DNA of 64,000 bases from Methylophaga thalassica (GCF_030159795.1 NZ_BSND01000004.1:248001-312000), one strand, 5' to 3'. Shown: positions 17,135 through 25,711, numbered from the stretch's first letter. A program made the numbers and translations. Notes: generated by a model not told the origin, from the letters alone.

Positions 17135-18202
17135 TTGTCATCAATATTAAAACTTCTCTTTCTTACAGTTTCAGTTTTTGTGATGGTTCTACCCTGTTCT
17201 GCTGACCAGGTAAAACAACTCACAGGGAAAAATGTGCTTGTTTTATTCAAACAACATGATTCTCTGTCGAAAAAGATTGCTGATTATTATCTCCAAAAGC
17301 GTGCTGTACCGAAGTCACAACTTGTCGGCATAAAACTAAGCACAGCAAACAATAGCACGATAAGTCCCAGCCAATTCGCCGATATTCAACAACAAATTAA
17401 ACCGTATTTAACTGACCAGATAAAAGTGTTACTGCTGACCTGGCATGCTCCGTATCGTGTTGGCTGTATGTCTATCACCAGTGCATTTAGCTTAGGCTTT
17501 GACGAAAAATATTGCAGTCACAATAAAAGCCACATATCAGGTTGCCATATGACAGCTAACAGTCCTTTTTTTAATGCAAAGTCTCATCAACTGTGGCAAA
17601 GCGATACCATTCGATTGACTATGATGTTGAGTGGTCGTCGATTTGACGAAGTTAAAGAACTGATCGACAGAGGGGTGAAAGCTGACAATAGCCAGCCACA
17701 TGGAGATGCCTATTTAGTTCGAACTCAGGATGTTCAACGAAGCACGCGCTGGCGGATGTTCAAGAAAATTGCTGATATCTGGCCAGAACAAAACGGGTTA
17801 CAAATTCATTATGTTGATGATCATCTTCGATCACAGGGCACCAGTATTAAGAATAAAAACAATATTTTGTTTTATCTGACCGGCTACACACAGGTACCTG
17901 ATATCAAAAGCAATCATTATCTCCCGGGCGCTATTGCTGATCATCTTACTTCTACCGGCGGGGCTGGCATTAGCAGTCAAGGTCAGATGAAAGCCTTTCG
18001 CTGGCTTGAGGCAGGAGCGACAGGGAGCTATGGCACTGTTATTGAACCTTGCAACTACCCACAAAAATTTCCTAATGCACAAATTCTCATCCCGAGCTAT
18101 GTTGGTGGTGATAGCTTAGTAGAAGCCTATTGGAAATCCGTTCAGCAACCTGGAGAAGGCCTTTTTATCGGTGAACCTCTTGCCTGTCCGTGGTGTCATT
18201 AA
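17135..18202 (+). CDS. TIGR03790 family exported protein
   Basis: A 355-residue protein that matches the TIGR03790 family of unknown function by its core: KNVLVLFKQHD, then IADYYLQKRAVP (a typical family opening), LLTWHAPYRVGC, and a GSYGTVIEPCNYPQKFP segment near residues 290-307. A signal peptide (SSILKLLFLTVSVFVMVLPCSA) is only complete if the TTG at 17135 is the start, since no ATG in frame precedes it. The ribosome site is weak. About ten cysteines occur, as expected for a periplasmic protein. The final CPWCH forms a CxxC at the extreme C-terminus. Role unknown. Confidence 0.8.
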   Translation: MSSILKLLFLTVSVFVMVLPCSADQVKQLTGKNVLVLFKQHDSLSKKIADYYLQKRAVPKSQLVGIKLSTANNSTISPSQFADIQQQIKPYLTDQIKVLLLTWHAPYRVGCMSITSAFSLGFDEKYCSHNKSHISGCHMTANSPFFNAKSHQLWQSDTIRLTMMLSGRRFDEVKELIDRGVKADNSQPHGDAYLVRTQDVQRSTRWRMFKKIADIWPEQNGLQIHYVDDHLRSQGTSIKNKNNILFYLTGYTQVPDIKSNHYLPGAIADHLTSTGGAGISSQGQMKAFRWLEAGATGSYGTVIEPCNYPQKFPNAQILIPSYVGGDSLVEAYWKSVQQPGEGLFIGEPLACPWCH

Positions 18203-18234
18203 ACTCACAGTCAATGATTAATAAGGACAAGAGG

Positions 18235-18263
18235 TTTTCAAAATCGATTTGATAGCCTAGAAT
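18235..18263 (+). promoter_or_regulatory. Candidate sigma-70 promoter of the DAHP synthase leader
   Basis: TTTTCA (18235-18240) and TAGAAT (18258-18263) are separated by 17 bases, matching 4/6 and 5/6 consensus positions. Transcription would start near 18270, leaving a leader of about 280 bases before the synthase. Confidence 0.4.
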
Positions 18264-18270
18264 TCAACTC

Positions 18271-18396
18271 ATGAACTCACAAACAACCTTTGCTTCAAAT
18301 CAAATTCGGCAATATCTGCCTCTGGTAGATAGCGTTGTTATGTTTTGGTGGTTTGCTTATGGCTATTTTTTTAGCCAGAAGCCGGCTCACCTATAG
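18271..18396 (+). CDS. Aromatic-rich leader peptide upstream of DAHP synthase
   Basis: A 41-codon frame whose centre encodes MFWWFAYGYFF: within eleven codons (18340-18372) there are four Phe, two Trp and two Tyr, then SQKPAHL and TAG at 18394. Such clustering of regulatory codons, followed by alternative hairpins and an intrinsic terminator, is the hallmark of ribosome-mediated attenuation. The true start may be ATG 18340, giving an 18-residue peptide, because the predicted transcription start is too close to ATG 18271; neither start has a strong ribosome site. Stalling on scarce Phe, Tyr or Trp would favour read-through into the synthase. Sequence seen; mechanism inferred from trp, phe and his leaders. 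Confidence 0.8.
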   Translation: MNSQTTFASNQIRQYLPLVDSVVMFWWFAYGYFFSQKPAHL

Positions 18397-18415
18397 TACT
18401 TAATTAATAGTTCAA

Positions 18416-18440
18416 GGTAGTCCGGCATTCGCTGACTACC
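18416..18440 (+). promoter_or_regulatory. Pause or protector hairpin of the attenuator
   Basis: GGTAGTC (18416-18422) pairs perfectly with GACTACC (18434-18440) around an 11-base loop, beginning 20 bases after the leader stop. The inner CCGGC (18422-18426) can instead pair with GCCGG within the end of the leader frame (18381-18385). TGACTACCAT (18433-18442) can pair with ATGGTCA (18454-18460) with a two-base bulge, a candidate antiterminator. Confidence 0.6.
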
Positions 18441-18445
18441 ATAAG

Positions 18446-18483
18446 AACCCCGAATGGTCAGTCAGTCCACCGGGGTTTTTTTT
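18446..18483 (+). terminator. Attenuator terminator before DAHP synthase
   Basis: AACCCCG (18446-18452) pairs with CGGGGTT (18471-18477), extended by TGG/CCA inside, and is followed by eight T (18476-18483). It ends 70 bases before the synthase start, so it must be bypassed for expression. Confidence 0.85.
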
Positions 18484-18553
18484 ATATGTAGAGAGTATTT
18501 GCTATGCCTATTCTGACTCAGTCCGGTCTCCACTGTTTAAGGAGCCACATCTC

Positions 18554-19612
18554 ATGACCTCAACCATTCAGCGTCAACAACATCAGTTAGCTTCAGATGA
18601 GTTGAAATTGCCTACCCCCAGGCAACTCAGAGACACTTTGCCATTAAGCACTCAGTTATCATCACAAATCCAGCAACAACGGATGCAGATCGTTAGGCTA
18701 TTAAATGGTCATGATAATCGCTTCATGGTTATTGTTGGTCCATGCTCGATTGATGATGAAGCGGCTGCTTTAGATTATGGAAAACGACTGGCAAAACTTG
18801 CCAGGCAAGTGGATGATAAGTTGCTGATTGTGATGCGAGCTTACGTGGAAAAGCCACGAACAACCCATGGTTGGAAGGGACTTGCCTACGATTCGTTAAG
18901 AGACGGTCGTGGCAACATGGCTTTAGGTTTACACCGTTCAAGACAGGTATTACTGCAATTGTCAGCGTTAGGCTTACCACTGGCTAGCGAAGCACTGCAT
19001 CCTCTGGTGATGAGTTACCTGGATGACCTTATCAGCTGGGCAGCAATAGGTGCACGTACATCAGAGTCTCAACCCCATCGTGAACTAGTTAGTCATCTGC
19101 CCTGCCCGGTAGGTATCAAAAACAGCACCGATGGCCGGATAAGCAGTGCGATCAATGCCATGCATGCTTCATCGCGCGGACACCATACACTTGGTATCGA
19201 TGATGACGGACAAATCAGTATTATTAATACCCGAGGCAACCCTGACACCCACCTTATCTTGCGTGGAGGACAAGGGCTGACAAATTATGACGCTGACTCA
19301 ATACATCATGCGCTTAGTCAACTGTCAGCCAATGACTGTCACGAAAAAGTACTGATTGACTGTAGCCATGACAACTCACTAAAACAATATGAACGCCAAA
19401 TGGAAATAGCCCACCATGTGGTTGATCAACATCTTGCTGGTAACAGCGGCATATTAGGGCTAATGCTGGAAAGCTATATTGAAGCGGGTAAACAAAATGA
19501 TTCAGATCAACCTATATATGGTCAATCTATCACCGATGCCTGCCTGGGCTGGAACGACACCGAAGCCTTGTTAACAGCGCTGTATCAGAAATTACGTAAA
19601 CACGATGTCTAG
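18554..19612 (+). CDS. aroG: Class I DAHP synthase (3-deoxy-7-phosphoheptulonate synthase)
   Basis: 352 residues; condenses phosphoenolpyruvate with erythrose 4-phosphate, the first step of the shikimate pathway to Phe, Tyr and Trp. Landmarks are VGPCSIDD (about 60-67), the metal Cys in that motif, EKPRTTHGWKGL (about 96-107), GARTSESQPHRE (about 173-184), GIKNSTDG, ILRGG and DCSHDNS. This is the AroF/G/H type. Which feedback class it belongs to is not resolved, so the symbol is provisional. AAGGAG at 18539-18544 precedes ATG 18554. It stands alone behind an attenuator rich in Phe, Trp and Tyr codons, implying control by all three end products at transcription. Confidence 0.93.
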   Translation: MTSTIQRQQHQLASDELKLPTPRQLRDTLPLSTQLSSQIQQQRMQIVRLLNGHDNRFMVIVGPCSIDDEAAALDYGKRLAKLARQVDDKLLIVMRAYVEKPRTTHGWKGLAYDSLRDGRGNMALGLHRSRQVLLQLSALGLPLASEALHPLVMSYLDDLISWAAIGARTSESQPHRELVSHLPCPVGIKNSTDGRISSAINAMHASSRGHHTLGIDDDGQISIINTRGNPDTHLILRGGQGLTNYDADSIHHALSQLSANDCHEKVLIDCSHDNSLKQYERQMEIAHHVVDQHLAGNSGILGLMLESYIEAGKQNDSDQPIYGQSITDACLGWNDTEALLTALYQKLRKHDV

Positions 19613-19631
19613 CAAAAATGGTGGTGGTAAC

Positions 19632-20129
19632 TTACTGCTTTAAATCAACGAGAAGCAAGTTACCATCATCCCCTACCCTGAACTCACCAAACTCGGCGTT
19701 TTCGTATTCTGATGCTTTGCCTTCCTGGAAAAAAAAGGCATTGGTAGCAAACTTAACCATGCCGTGTCTAACTCGAAAAAATAAACACAACTCGTTTTCT
19801 GCTAAGGCTTCGCCATGATCAATTCTGACAAACTCAGCCTCATTTTGCTGGTTGCGTTTCACCACCACATAGCCCTCTTGTGGCTCTAATTTATATGGCG
19901 TTTGCGAGTCAGCGTTTTGATGAAGAAGTGCTGATCGAATTTGATTAGCTATCTCAAAACGCAGTGCCATGTAATCCCCTTGCATCAATGAGCGAGGATC
20001 CACCGGAGCTAATTTCAATAAAACTGTTTTACCTTGTGTTAAAACCTGCTCCTGTTTATAAATTGACCAGTTCACAGCAAGCAATATCAGCAATAACCCC
20101 AGCACAGCGACTATCCTAGTTAGCTTCAT
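19632..20129 (-). CDS. GDYXXLXY-family membrane-anchored protein
   Basis: 165 residues with one N-terminal helix (LTRIVAVLGLLLILLAVNWSIY) and a periplasmic domain that carries the naming motif, here GDYMALRFEI near residues 50-59. Family function unknown. ATG 20129 is preferred because GGAGG lies five bases upstream; a TTG at 20141 overlaps that site. It overlaps the end of the DUF4401 gene by 14 bases and is the third gene of a three-gene unit with DUF4401 and DUF2157, a set that recurs together in bacteria. Confidence 0.88.
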   Translation of the reverse strand: MKLTRIVAVLGLLLILLAVNWSIYKQEQVLTQGKTVLLKLAPVDPRSLMQGDYMALRFEIANQIRSALLHQNADSQTPYKLEPQEGYVVVKRNQQNEAEFVRIDHGEALAENELCLFFRVRHGMVKFATNAFFFQEGKASEYENAEFGEFRVGDDGNLLLVDLKQ

Positions 20130-21171
20130 GTTTACCTCCAAACAATTTAGGTAAACACCAATATAAGCCGATTAAAACTATCCCCAACACCAATAAACTG
20201 ATGGATTTCATTAATAGCGTCGTATTCAAAGCGTAATAATAATGGCTAATACAAAACAGCAAAAAAACAATACCTGAACCTATTAACAGGCGGTGCCCAC
20301 TGGCAAAGCCCAATACCATAATCATCACGGCAATATACAAACCAGCGATATTAAATGCCAACGCAGCAAATATAACCGCCAATACAAGAATATAAATAGA
20401 AGATGAATTTGTTAAAGACTGATGCTGTTTAATTAACATCACCGTAACGTACAGAATAACAGCGGCCGCTAACACCGAAGTCCAGGAAAAACGGATGTAC
20501 TGCTCAAGCAGATGCCCATCCATCAACAACGTCATTCCAGAATCAAATAACTGCGTGGTTTGAATGACGAGCAAAGCCAGTATAGAGCCATAACCCATCG
20601 CTGTAATATGTCCATGCCAGCGAACAGAAACAAACTCATGTAACCAACACCAGGCGCACAACAGCATAACAACAGGGATAGCAAGCGAATAAAGACCCAA
20701 CTCTGTCATCACTCCTGCCTGGCAGATACAGACAAAAAAAGCAGAAATAACCCGATGCACAAAGTGCGGCATTAATATCACTAGCCCAATGTTTAAACAC
20801 AATGCAGCCAGCCAGCTTGTCAGGTATGTCGTGCTTTGCCACTGAATAACGGCAAAAATAAACAGTGCCTGACCTGCCAGACTCATCGCTAAACCTAAAT
20901 GCTCAACAAAATCAGAATGCTGTTTTAAAAGTAAGTGGTAAGCTAAAAAGATCATCCCACTACCCAGAATAATATCTGCAACGACTGACTCTAATAATTG
21001 GTTAAACATTAAGCCAAGAAAAGACAATATAAAGAGCGATGCTAACCAGCCGGCAATCGCCAATAAGGTTTTAATGTACCAAGGTATTCTGGGAGTCAAT
21101 CCCTGAGGTTTCTCCCCAGTTACCAGCTCAGCTTGTTTCAGGGTATTCCAAACAATGCTGTGTTGATTCAT
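20116..21171 (-). CDS. DUF4401 polytopic membrane protein
   Basis: 351 residues, about ten membrane helices from residue 30 on, after a short cytoplasmic N-terminus (TLKQAELV). The pattern matches DUF4401, a family almost always next to DUF2157 and GDYXXLXY proteins. Function unknown. ATG 21171 overlaps the DUF2157 stop by four bases (ATGA), so translation is coupled. Its tail overlaps the next gene by 14 bases. Confidence 0.85.
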   Translation of the reverse strand: MNQHSIVWNTLKQAELVTGEKPQGLTPRIPWYIKTLLAIAGWLASLFILSFLGLMFNQLLESVVADIILGSGMIFLAYHLLLKQHSDFVEHLGLAMSLAGQALFIFAVIQWQSTTYLTSWLAALCLNIGLVILMPHFVHRVISAFFVCICQAGVMTELGLYSLAIPVVMLLCAWCWLHEFVSVRWHGHITAMGYGSILALLVIQTTQLFDSGMTLLMDGHLLEQYIRFSWTSVLAAAVILYVTVMLIKQHQSLTNSSSIYILVLAVIFAALAFNIAGLYIAVMIMVLGFASGHRLLIGSGIVFLLFCISHYYYALNTTLLMKSISLLVLGIVLIGLYWCLPKLFGGKHEAN

Positions 21172-22142
21172 GATTCAATCTCCTTGTGAACCTGTTTCAA
21201 CCAGTAGGTCGCGCCGGATCCCATTGCAATAATAAGGACTGACAAAAACAGCAGAGCCCCTTCCTCACCGGTCTCCATAATTTGCATCGCCAACCGGGTT
21301 ATCACCACAACAATCAACGATAAGCAGCCACCCGCCAACATAAATAAATCAGTACAGCGTCGACGATATACCCACATAAACAGGCATATCCAAACTAACC
21401 ATGTAATAGATGGGGAAAACGCATTTTCAGATTCTTCCACAATGGCATAAATCACTAGTGTGGTGATTGCCCAGCCACTTATCACCGCAAGTATTCGCTG
21501 TGGCCACCGCTCTGTGAGTGCGACCATTTTCTGGCTGAACATCTCCCAAATAATTAATGCCAGTGTATTAAACCAAAACAGACACCAGAACAGACTATTG
21601 TTTGAATCAGAGAACAGGCCGAATACTGAATGAAAAATATCAAAATAGAGTACGAGTGACAGATTCAACAGTGACAACCAAACTAACCACAATGTAGAAA
21701 ACTGAGAAATGACAACCCAAGGTGTGATGAATAAAGCCCAGTAAAAGAATAACTGCCAGGTATCAGCTCCGGTTTGATATGTTTGCCCGAAAAAAGCCAT
21801 TAATGCGCCGACCAGCAAGCTGGCAAGCAGTAAGGCTAAGCGGCCTGCTAATCCTTTTTGTGCCAATCGCCAATACAAAATAACGGAGAAAACAATGCTG
21901 CTTTCCAATAAGGTAAATTTGCTAAGACGGCTCATATCCGCCCAGTTATAGGCAATAAAAAAGATGACTGAAAATGCAATGGCACAACTACCAAAGCAAA
22001 GTAATAACATTTGAAAAATCTTTAACCAACCGTCTTTGTCTGGTTTTAACCCTAATAATGTCAATACAGCAGGCATTTTCTGGCTAGAAATCGCCCCCGC
22101 CTCAAACAAAGCAATAACTGATGATCGTTTTTGGATAGTCAA
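21168..22142 (-). CDS. DUF2157 polytopic membrane protein
   Basis: 324 residues. The first 45 residues are soluble (the short DUF2157 helical region, GAISSQKMPAVLTLLG), followed by eight to ten membrane helices, including FSVIFFIAYNWADMSRLSKF, a characteristic DUF2157 segment. The start is TTG 22142, supported by AAGGAAG upstream; no earlier in-frame ATG is available. First gene of the DUF2157-DUF4401-GDYXXLXY unit; a long non-coding stretch precedes it. Role unknown, plausibly an envelope complex. Confidence 0.85.
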   Translation of the reverse strand: MTIQKRSSVIALFEAGAISSQKMPAVLTLLGLKPDKDGWLKIFQMLLLCFGSCAIAFSVIFFIAYNWADMSRLSKFTLLESSIVFSVILYWRLAQKGLAGRLALLLASLLVGALMAFFGQTYQTGADTWQLFFYWALFITPWVVISQFSTLWLVWLSLLNLSLVLYFDIFHSVFGLFSDSNNSLFWCLFWFNTLALIIWEMFSQKMVALTERWPQRILAVISGWAITTLVIYAIVEESENAFSPSITWLVWICLFMWVYRRRCTDLFMLAGGCLSLIVVVITRLAMQIMETGEEGALLFLSVLIIAMGSGATYWLKQVHKEIES

Positions 22143-22777
22143 TTTCTCTTCCTTGTTTAATGAACTTAATTTCAGTCGTTATATAAAATTGATGATTTAG
22201 CCTCTCGGATAAGAGCTGAATACGTATTTTTCACCGGAAAAGGTTTTAAATAGACAAAGGCACTGATGGCAGTCAATCAACCCTTTTTGTTCAATTTATA
22301 CAAGACTGTTTAAAAACCATCAATTCTGGTCAATCATCCGCGTAACCTAACCAACAACTCACTCTCAGTTCTCATTAATTGTCGTTGTATTAGTATTGTC
22401 ACCGTAATTACTGTTGTTGGCCGCCTTTATGGCAACATTGTTTGAGAATAAAAATACTGTCAGTCATTATCGATATCAGTTTAATTATTAGTGCCGTTCT
22501 TTTCATTATTTTGTGGCAGTTTTACTTATCTAATCATTATTAACCGCTAAGCTAAACTCAGCCTAACTCATATGCAATATCCTTCGTCCTTATTTACACT
22601 GGATGTCATTGTCACAAGGCAACCTGTTGAAAAAGAGAATATGACTTACCACTTTCATACCTTTATGGCATGATAGCGCTCAGAACAGTTTATGTTCCTC
22701 GCCTATTTTTATTTCCCTTTTTTATCTATCGCAAGTGTTCGCAGCATAGCTACATCTTGCAATTGAGAGGTTATTAA
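22143..22777. other. 635-base stretch without a convincing gene
   Basis: This lies between the divergent DUF2157 and rnk genes. It is AT-rich and holds the two promoters. A 33-codon hydrophobic frame from TTG 22442 exists but has no ribosome site. A weak repeat GCAAG (22731-22735) with CTTGC (22756-22760) sits just before the rnk ribosome site. I see no RNA gene. Confidence 0.4.
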
Positions 22778-23194
22778 ATGAATGTTTCACAACCTAATAT
22801 TATTGTTTCAGCACTGGACTTAAGCCGCTTAGAACAGATTCTGGATACTTTACCGTCCAATGAAGTAGAACGAACAAGCTATCTTGAAGCTGAACTTGAA
22901 CGTGCAGATATCGTTGAACCAACTGCGATTCCACCCAATGTGGTTACGATGAATTCAACGGTCAGATTTTCAGTTTCATCATCAAATCAAACATTTTGTC
23001 TGACCTTGGTTTATCCAAAAGATATGACAGACGATGGCAAAACCATTTCCATTCTGGCACCTGCCGGTAGCGCCATGCTAGGCCTGGTGGAAGGTGATGA
23101 AATTGATTGGCCTGGGCGTGATGGCAAAACCATTCAGGTTCGTGTTGATGAAATTCTGTATCAACCGGAACGTGCTGGCCAATACCATCGCTAA
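22778..23194 (+). CDS. rnk: Nucleoside diphosphate kinase regulator Rnk
   Basis: 138 residues with the Rnk layout: an N-terminal helical pair (DLSRLEQILDTL) and a C-terminal FKBP-like domain shared with GreA/GreB, including STVRFS, LVYPKDM, ILAPAGSAMLGL and GDEIDWP. Rnk interacts with RNA polymerase and influences nucleotide pools and alginate-type traits in Pseudomonas; it lacks the long cleavage-factor coiled coil. GAGAGG lies upstream of ATG 22778. It is alone and ends against a hairpin shared with the convergent hydrolase gene. Confidence 0.93.
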   Translation: MNVSQPNIIVSALDLSRLEQILDTLPSNEVERTSYLEAELERADIVEPTAIPPNVVTMNSTVRFSVSSSNQTFCLTLVYPKDMTDDGKTISILAPAGSAMLGLVEGDEIDWPGRDGKTIQVRVDEILYQPERAGQYHR

Positions 23195-23203
23195 AAAGAA
23201 GAT

Positions 23204-23229
23204 GGCTCAGGATAGTTTTACCCTGAGCC
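23204..23229. terminator. Hairpin between rnk and the hydrolase gene
   Basis: GGCTCAGG (23204-23211) pairs with CCTGAGCC (23222-23229), loop ten bases. On the minus strand it runs into ATCTTCTTTTTAG, a modest T-rich tail; on the plus strand there is no T-run. It probably ends transcripts of the convergent pair. Confidence 0.6.
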
Positions 23230-23235
23230 AGTCTA

Positions 23236-23859
23236 TTAACTCAATAAGCCGAGTTTCTTTATAATCAGATTCGATACTTGCCTGCTGGATGGTAAAAAGC
23301 TATGCATCACGGGTAGCTGAATTTGCTCTGTCATCCAGTCAGCACTGACCTCCGACAAAGACACCACCGCATCATTTAACTCACTCTTAAATGGGCTGTT
23401 TTTTCCGTTTATGCCTTTAACGCCAACAACAGCCGTTGTTGGGCAATAACTAGCAGGAATCGCCTGCATCCGTTCACTCGTTGCCAATAGTTTACCGCAG
23501 TCTTTTGTTAACAAACGAAAAAGCCAATAGCGTTGAAAGAACATAGCTAATCGTGATGTTCGAACTGGCGAACCCAGTAAAAATAAACGTTCTGGCAAAC
23601 GAACCTTGTCATCCATATTGGCCAATGCCGATCGAATTAACACGCCACCAAGTGAATGACCAATCAGCACATATTCACCTTGATTAGCTATATCCCGGAT
23701 TCGTTTTGCCAGTCTAAACTGAATCAACTCAGACGATTGTGACGACACGAAATAGCTAAATGTCGATGTTTTAATGCCCTGTTTTCTTAGCTGTCTAAGC
23801 AGCGGCCAGGCTGACAAAGGAGATCGGCCCATACCATGTACAAATAATACTTGTATCAT
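23236..23859 (-). CDS. Alpha/beta-hydrolase, lipase-like
   Basis: 207 residues. The nucleophile elbow is GHSLGG with Ser69, the oxyanion segment is FVHGMG near residue 7, and the remaining triad is likely Asp in LNDAVVS (about 163) and His in PVMHSFLP (about 185). The short size and GHSLGGVL resemble PGAP1-like and small triacylglycerol-lipase-like hydrolases. No signal peptide is seen, so it is probably cytoplasmic. Substrate unknown. The ribosome site is weak at ATG 23859. It follows the small lipoprotein gene's neighbourhood on the same strand, with which it does not overlap. Confidence 0.85.
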   Translation of the reverse strand: MIQVLFVHGMGRSPLSAWPLLRQLRKQGIKTSTFSYFVSSQSSELIQFRLAKRIRDIANQGEYVLIGHSLGGVLIRSALANMDDKVRLPERLFLLGSPVRTSRLAMFFQRYWLFRLLTKDCGKLLATSERMQAIPASYCPTTAVVGVKGINGKNSPFKSELNDAVVSLSEVSADWMTEQIQLPVMHSFLPSSRQVSNLIIKKLGLLS

Positions 23860-23895
23860 CAGTGGGTCGCATCAAAACGACTTATTATTAGATCG

Positions 23896-24150
23896 CTAAT
23901 GACAATGATAAGGGCTCTCCCCTTCTAATTCCTTGCCTGTATCTAGGTCGATAATTCTTAGCGTCGCCCCTGGATAAGAATGGCACACAGAGTTACGTAA
24001 GGAATAAATTCCAGAACCACTGGCGGTAAGGATTAAATTTTCATTAAGCTGATTACCCTCTGTATCAAACACAAAAGCTTGATAATCGCCTGATAAGGTC
24101 ACACACGCCGGCAAAAAAATCACAGCTAGCACCAAGATGATATTTTTCAT
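23896..24150 (-). CDS. Small lipoprotein
   Basis: 84 residues with a lipoprotein signal: a hydrophobic run ending LPAC, lipid-modified Cys16. The mature part (about 68 residues) is beta-rich with two further cysteines in VCHSYPG and YHCH, perhaps a disulfide. AAGGAAG precedes ATG 24150. No family recognised. It lies 36 bases downstream of nothing on this strand and ahead of the hydrolase gene (36-base gap), so the two may be one transcript. Confidence 0.75.
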   Translation of the reverse strand: MKNIILVLAVIFLPACVTLSGDYQAFVFDTEGNQLNENLILTASGSGIYSLRNSVCHSYPGATLRIIDLDTGKELEGESPYHCH

Positions 24151-24300
24151 TTTTATCTTCCTTAATTTTTTTCACTTGCCCTCTTCCCTGGGGCATAGAC
24201 ATTAAATCATGTCACTAACATAAATTAAATAAGGATTTAAAACACTGATGTATAAGCAGCATATTGCTAAACTGTACGCTTGGATTCAGGAGCAATTTTA

Positions 24301-25671
24301 ATGTTACGTTGGGTAAACTCATCAATCAGCAGAAAGATCGGTGGACTTTCAATTATCTTATTGTCCTTTTTAATCATTATGATCATCTATTCAATGATAG
24401 GACTGCAGCAAATTCGGTCTGAGATGATTGAGCTGGCTGAGGTAGATACCCCATTAACTGAGGTCGTTTCAGAAATTGAACTGCTTCAGCTTCGGCAACA
24501 TATTCTGATTGAATTATTTCGTCAAACCAATCATAAACCATCCAATAACAACATCAATCCTGCTGACATACACCAACAACTGGAGAGTTATAATCAGCAT
24601 CTCTCTGAGCAAATGTATAAAGCATCAGCCATTATCGAAAGTGGGATTGAAAAAGGTCGCATTCGCTTTAAACAAGAACAACATCAACTGTTGCTGACTT
24701 CAATGAACAAACTTCATCAGGTCAGACTGGCATTTGAAAACAGTTTTATGGCTAGTATTCAAGCCATGCTCACTGGAGAATCAATTAACTGGGAGCATCT
24801 CGAACAACAAGATCAACAACTGGATGATGAGCTTGGAAAATTACTCAATCACCTGAACGCATTAACCGTCAGCACCGCTATTTATACTGAAAAGCATGAA
24901 TCAAACTTCATGATTATGACCAGCATTTTAGGTGTGTGTGCATTCATTATTGGTTTGTATTTAACGCAATATACCATCCAGTATTTTCGTCAACGAATTA
25001 CCCAAACACGTGACACAATACATTTATTCAGAAATGCTATTGAACATAGGGAGGTTATCGATTTCGAGGTAGATAACAATATCGCTGACGAACGAGATGA
25101 ACTTTCTCAATTTGAACATGAATTAAAACTGTTATTAAAACAATTTAGCCATGAAATAATCAGCCGCGATGAAATAGAGAAACAACTGATTGAACTCGCG
25201 ACTCTGGATAAACTGACAGGCGCTTATAATCGTCACAAATGGGATGAACAGTTAAAAATGCAATTAAATTTGGCATCACGTGGCGCCAAGTTAAGCTTAC
25301 TTCTGATTGATGCCGATCACTTTAAAAAGGTCAATGATCAATATGGTCATGAGGTGGGTGATGCCGTACTCATTAAGCTTGTTGAACTGTTAAAAAACCG
25401 ACTTCGGGAAACCGATACTATCTTCCGTATCGGTGGAGAAGAGTTTGCTGTACTGGTAAAACAAACCGAACACGAGCAAGCCCTGGAGATTGCAAAGCTT
25501 TTACAGACGAAAATTGATACCTATAGAGACGCATCATTGCCGCACTTCACGGTGAGTATTGGCATAACATCATATCAAGCAGGTGATACGACGACTGACT
25601 TTTTTAATCGTGCTGATAATGCCTTATATCTGGCTAAAGCGAATGGGCGTAATCGAGTGGAAGTCATCTAG
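24301..25671 (+). CDS. Membrane-bound diguanylate cyclase
   Basis: 456 residues. Helix one (about 13-38) and helix two (about 202-225) enclose a roughly 165-residue helical periplasmic sensor, followed by a linker and a GGDEF domain from about residue 300. TLDKLTGAYNR opens the domain, GGEEF is at about 378-382, and the inhibitory RETD lies five residues before it. It should make cyclic di-GMP with product inhibition. ATG 24301 is preferred with AGGAG eight bases upstream; a TTG at 24280 lies before that site. The sensor resembles four-helix-bundle chemoreceptor-type domains; ligand unknown. Confidence 0.92.
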   Translation: MLRWVNSSISRKIGGLSIILLSFLIIMIIYSMIGLQQIRSEMIELAEVDTPLTEVVSEIELLQLRQHILIELFRQTNHKPSNNNINPADIHQQLESYNQHLSEQMYKASAIIESGIEKGRIRFKQEQHQLLLTSMNKLHQVRLAFENSFMASIQAMLTGESINWEHLEQQDQQLDDELGKLLNHLNALTVSTAIYTEKHESNFMIMTSILGVCAFIIGLYLTQYTIQYFRQRITQTRDTIHLFRNAIEHREVIDFEVDNNIADERDELSQFEHELKLLLKQFSHEIISRDEIEKQLIELATLDKLTGAYNRHKWDEQLKMQLNLASRGAKLSLLLIDADHFKKVNDQYGHEVGDAVLIKLVELLKNRLRETDTIFRIGGEEFAVLVKQTEHEQALEIAKLLQTKIDTYRDASLPHFTVSIGITSYQAGDTTTDFFNRADNALYLAKANGRNRVEVI

Positions 25672-25711
25672 TCTTCAGCTGACTTTCTACCCATTTATCA
25701 TATCAGCAGAC

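Noticed and set aside
22442-22543. 33-codon hydrophobic frame from TTG upstream of rnk
   Set aside because: No ribosome site and no known relative; in AT-rich DNA such short hydrophobic frames arise by chance.
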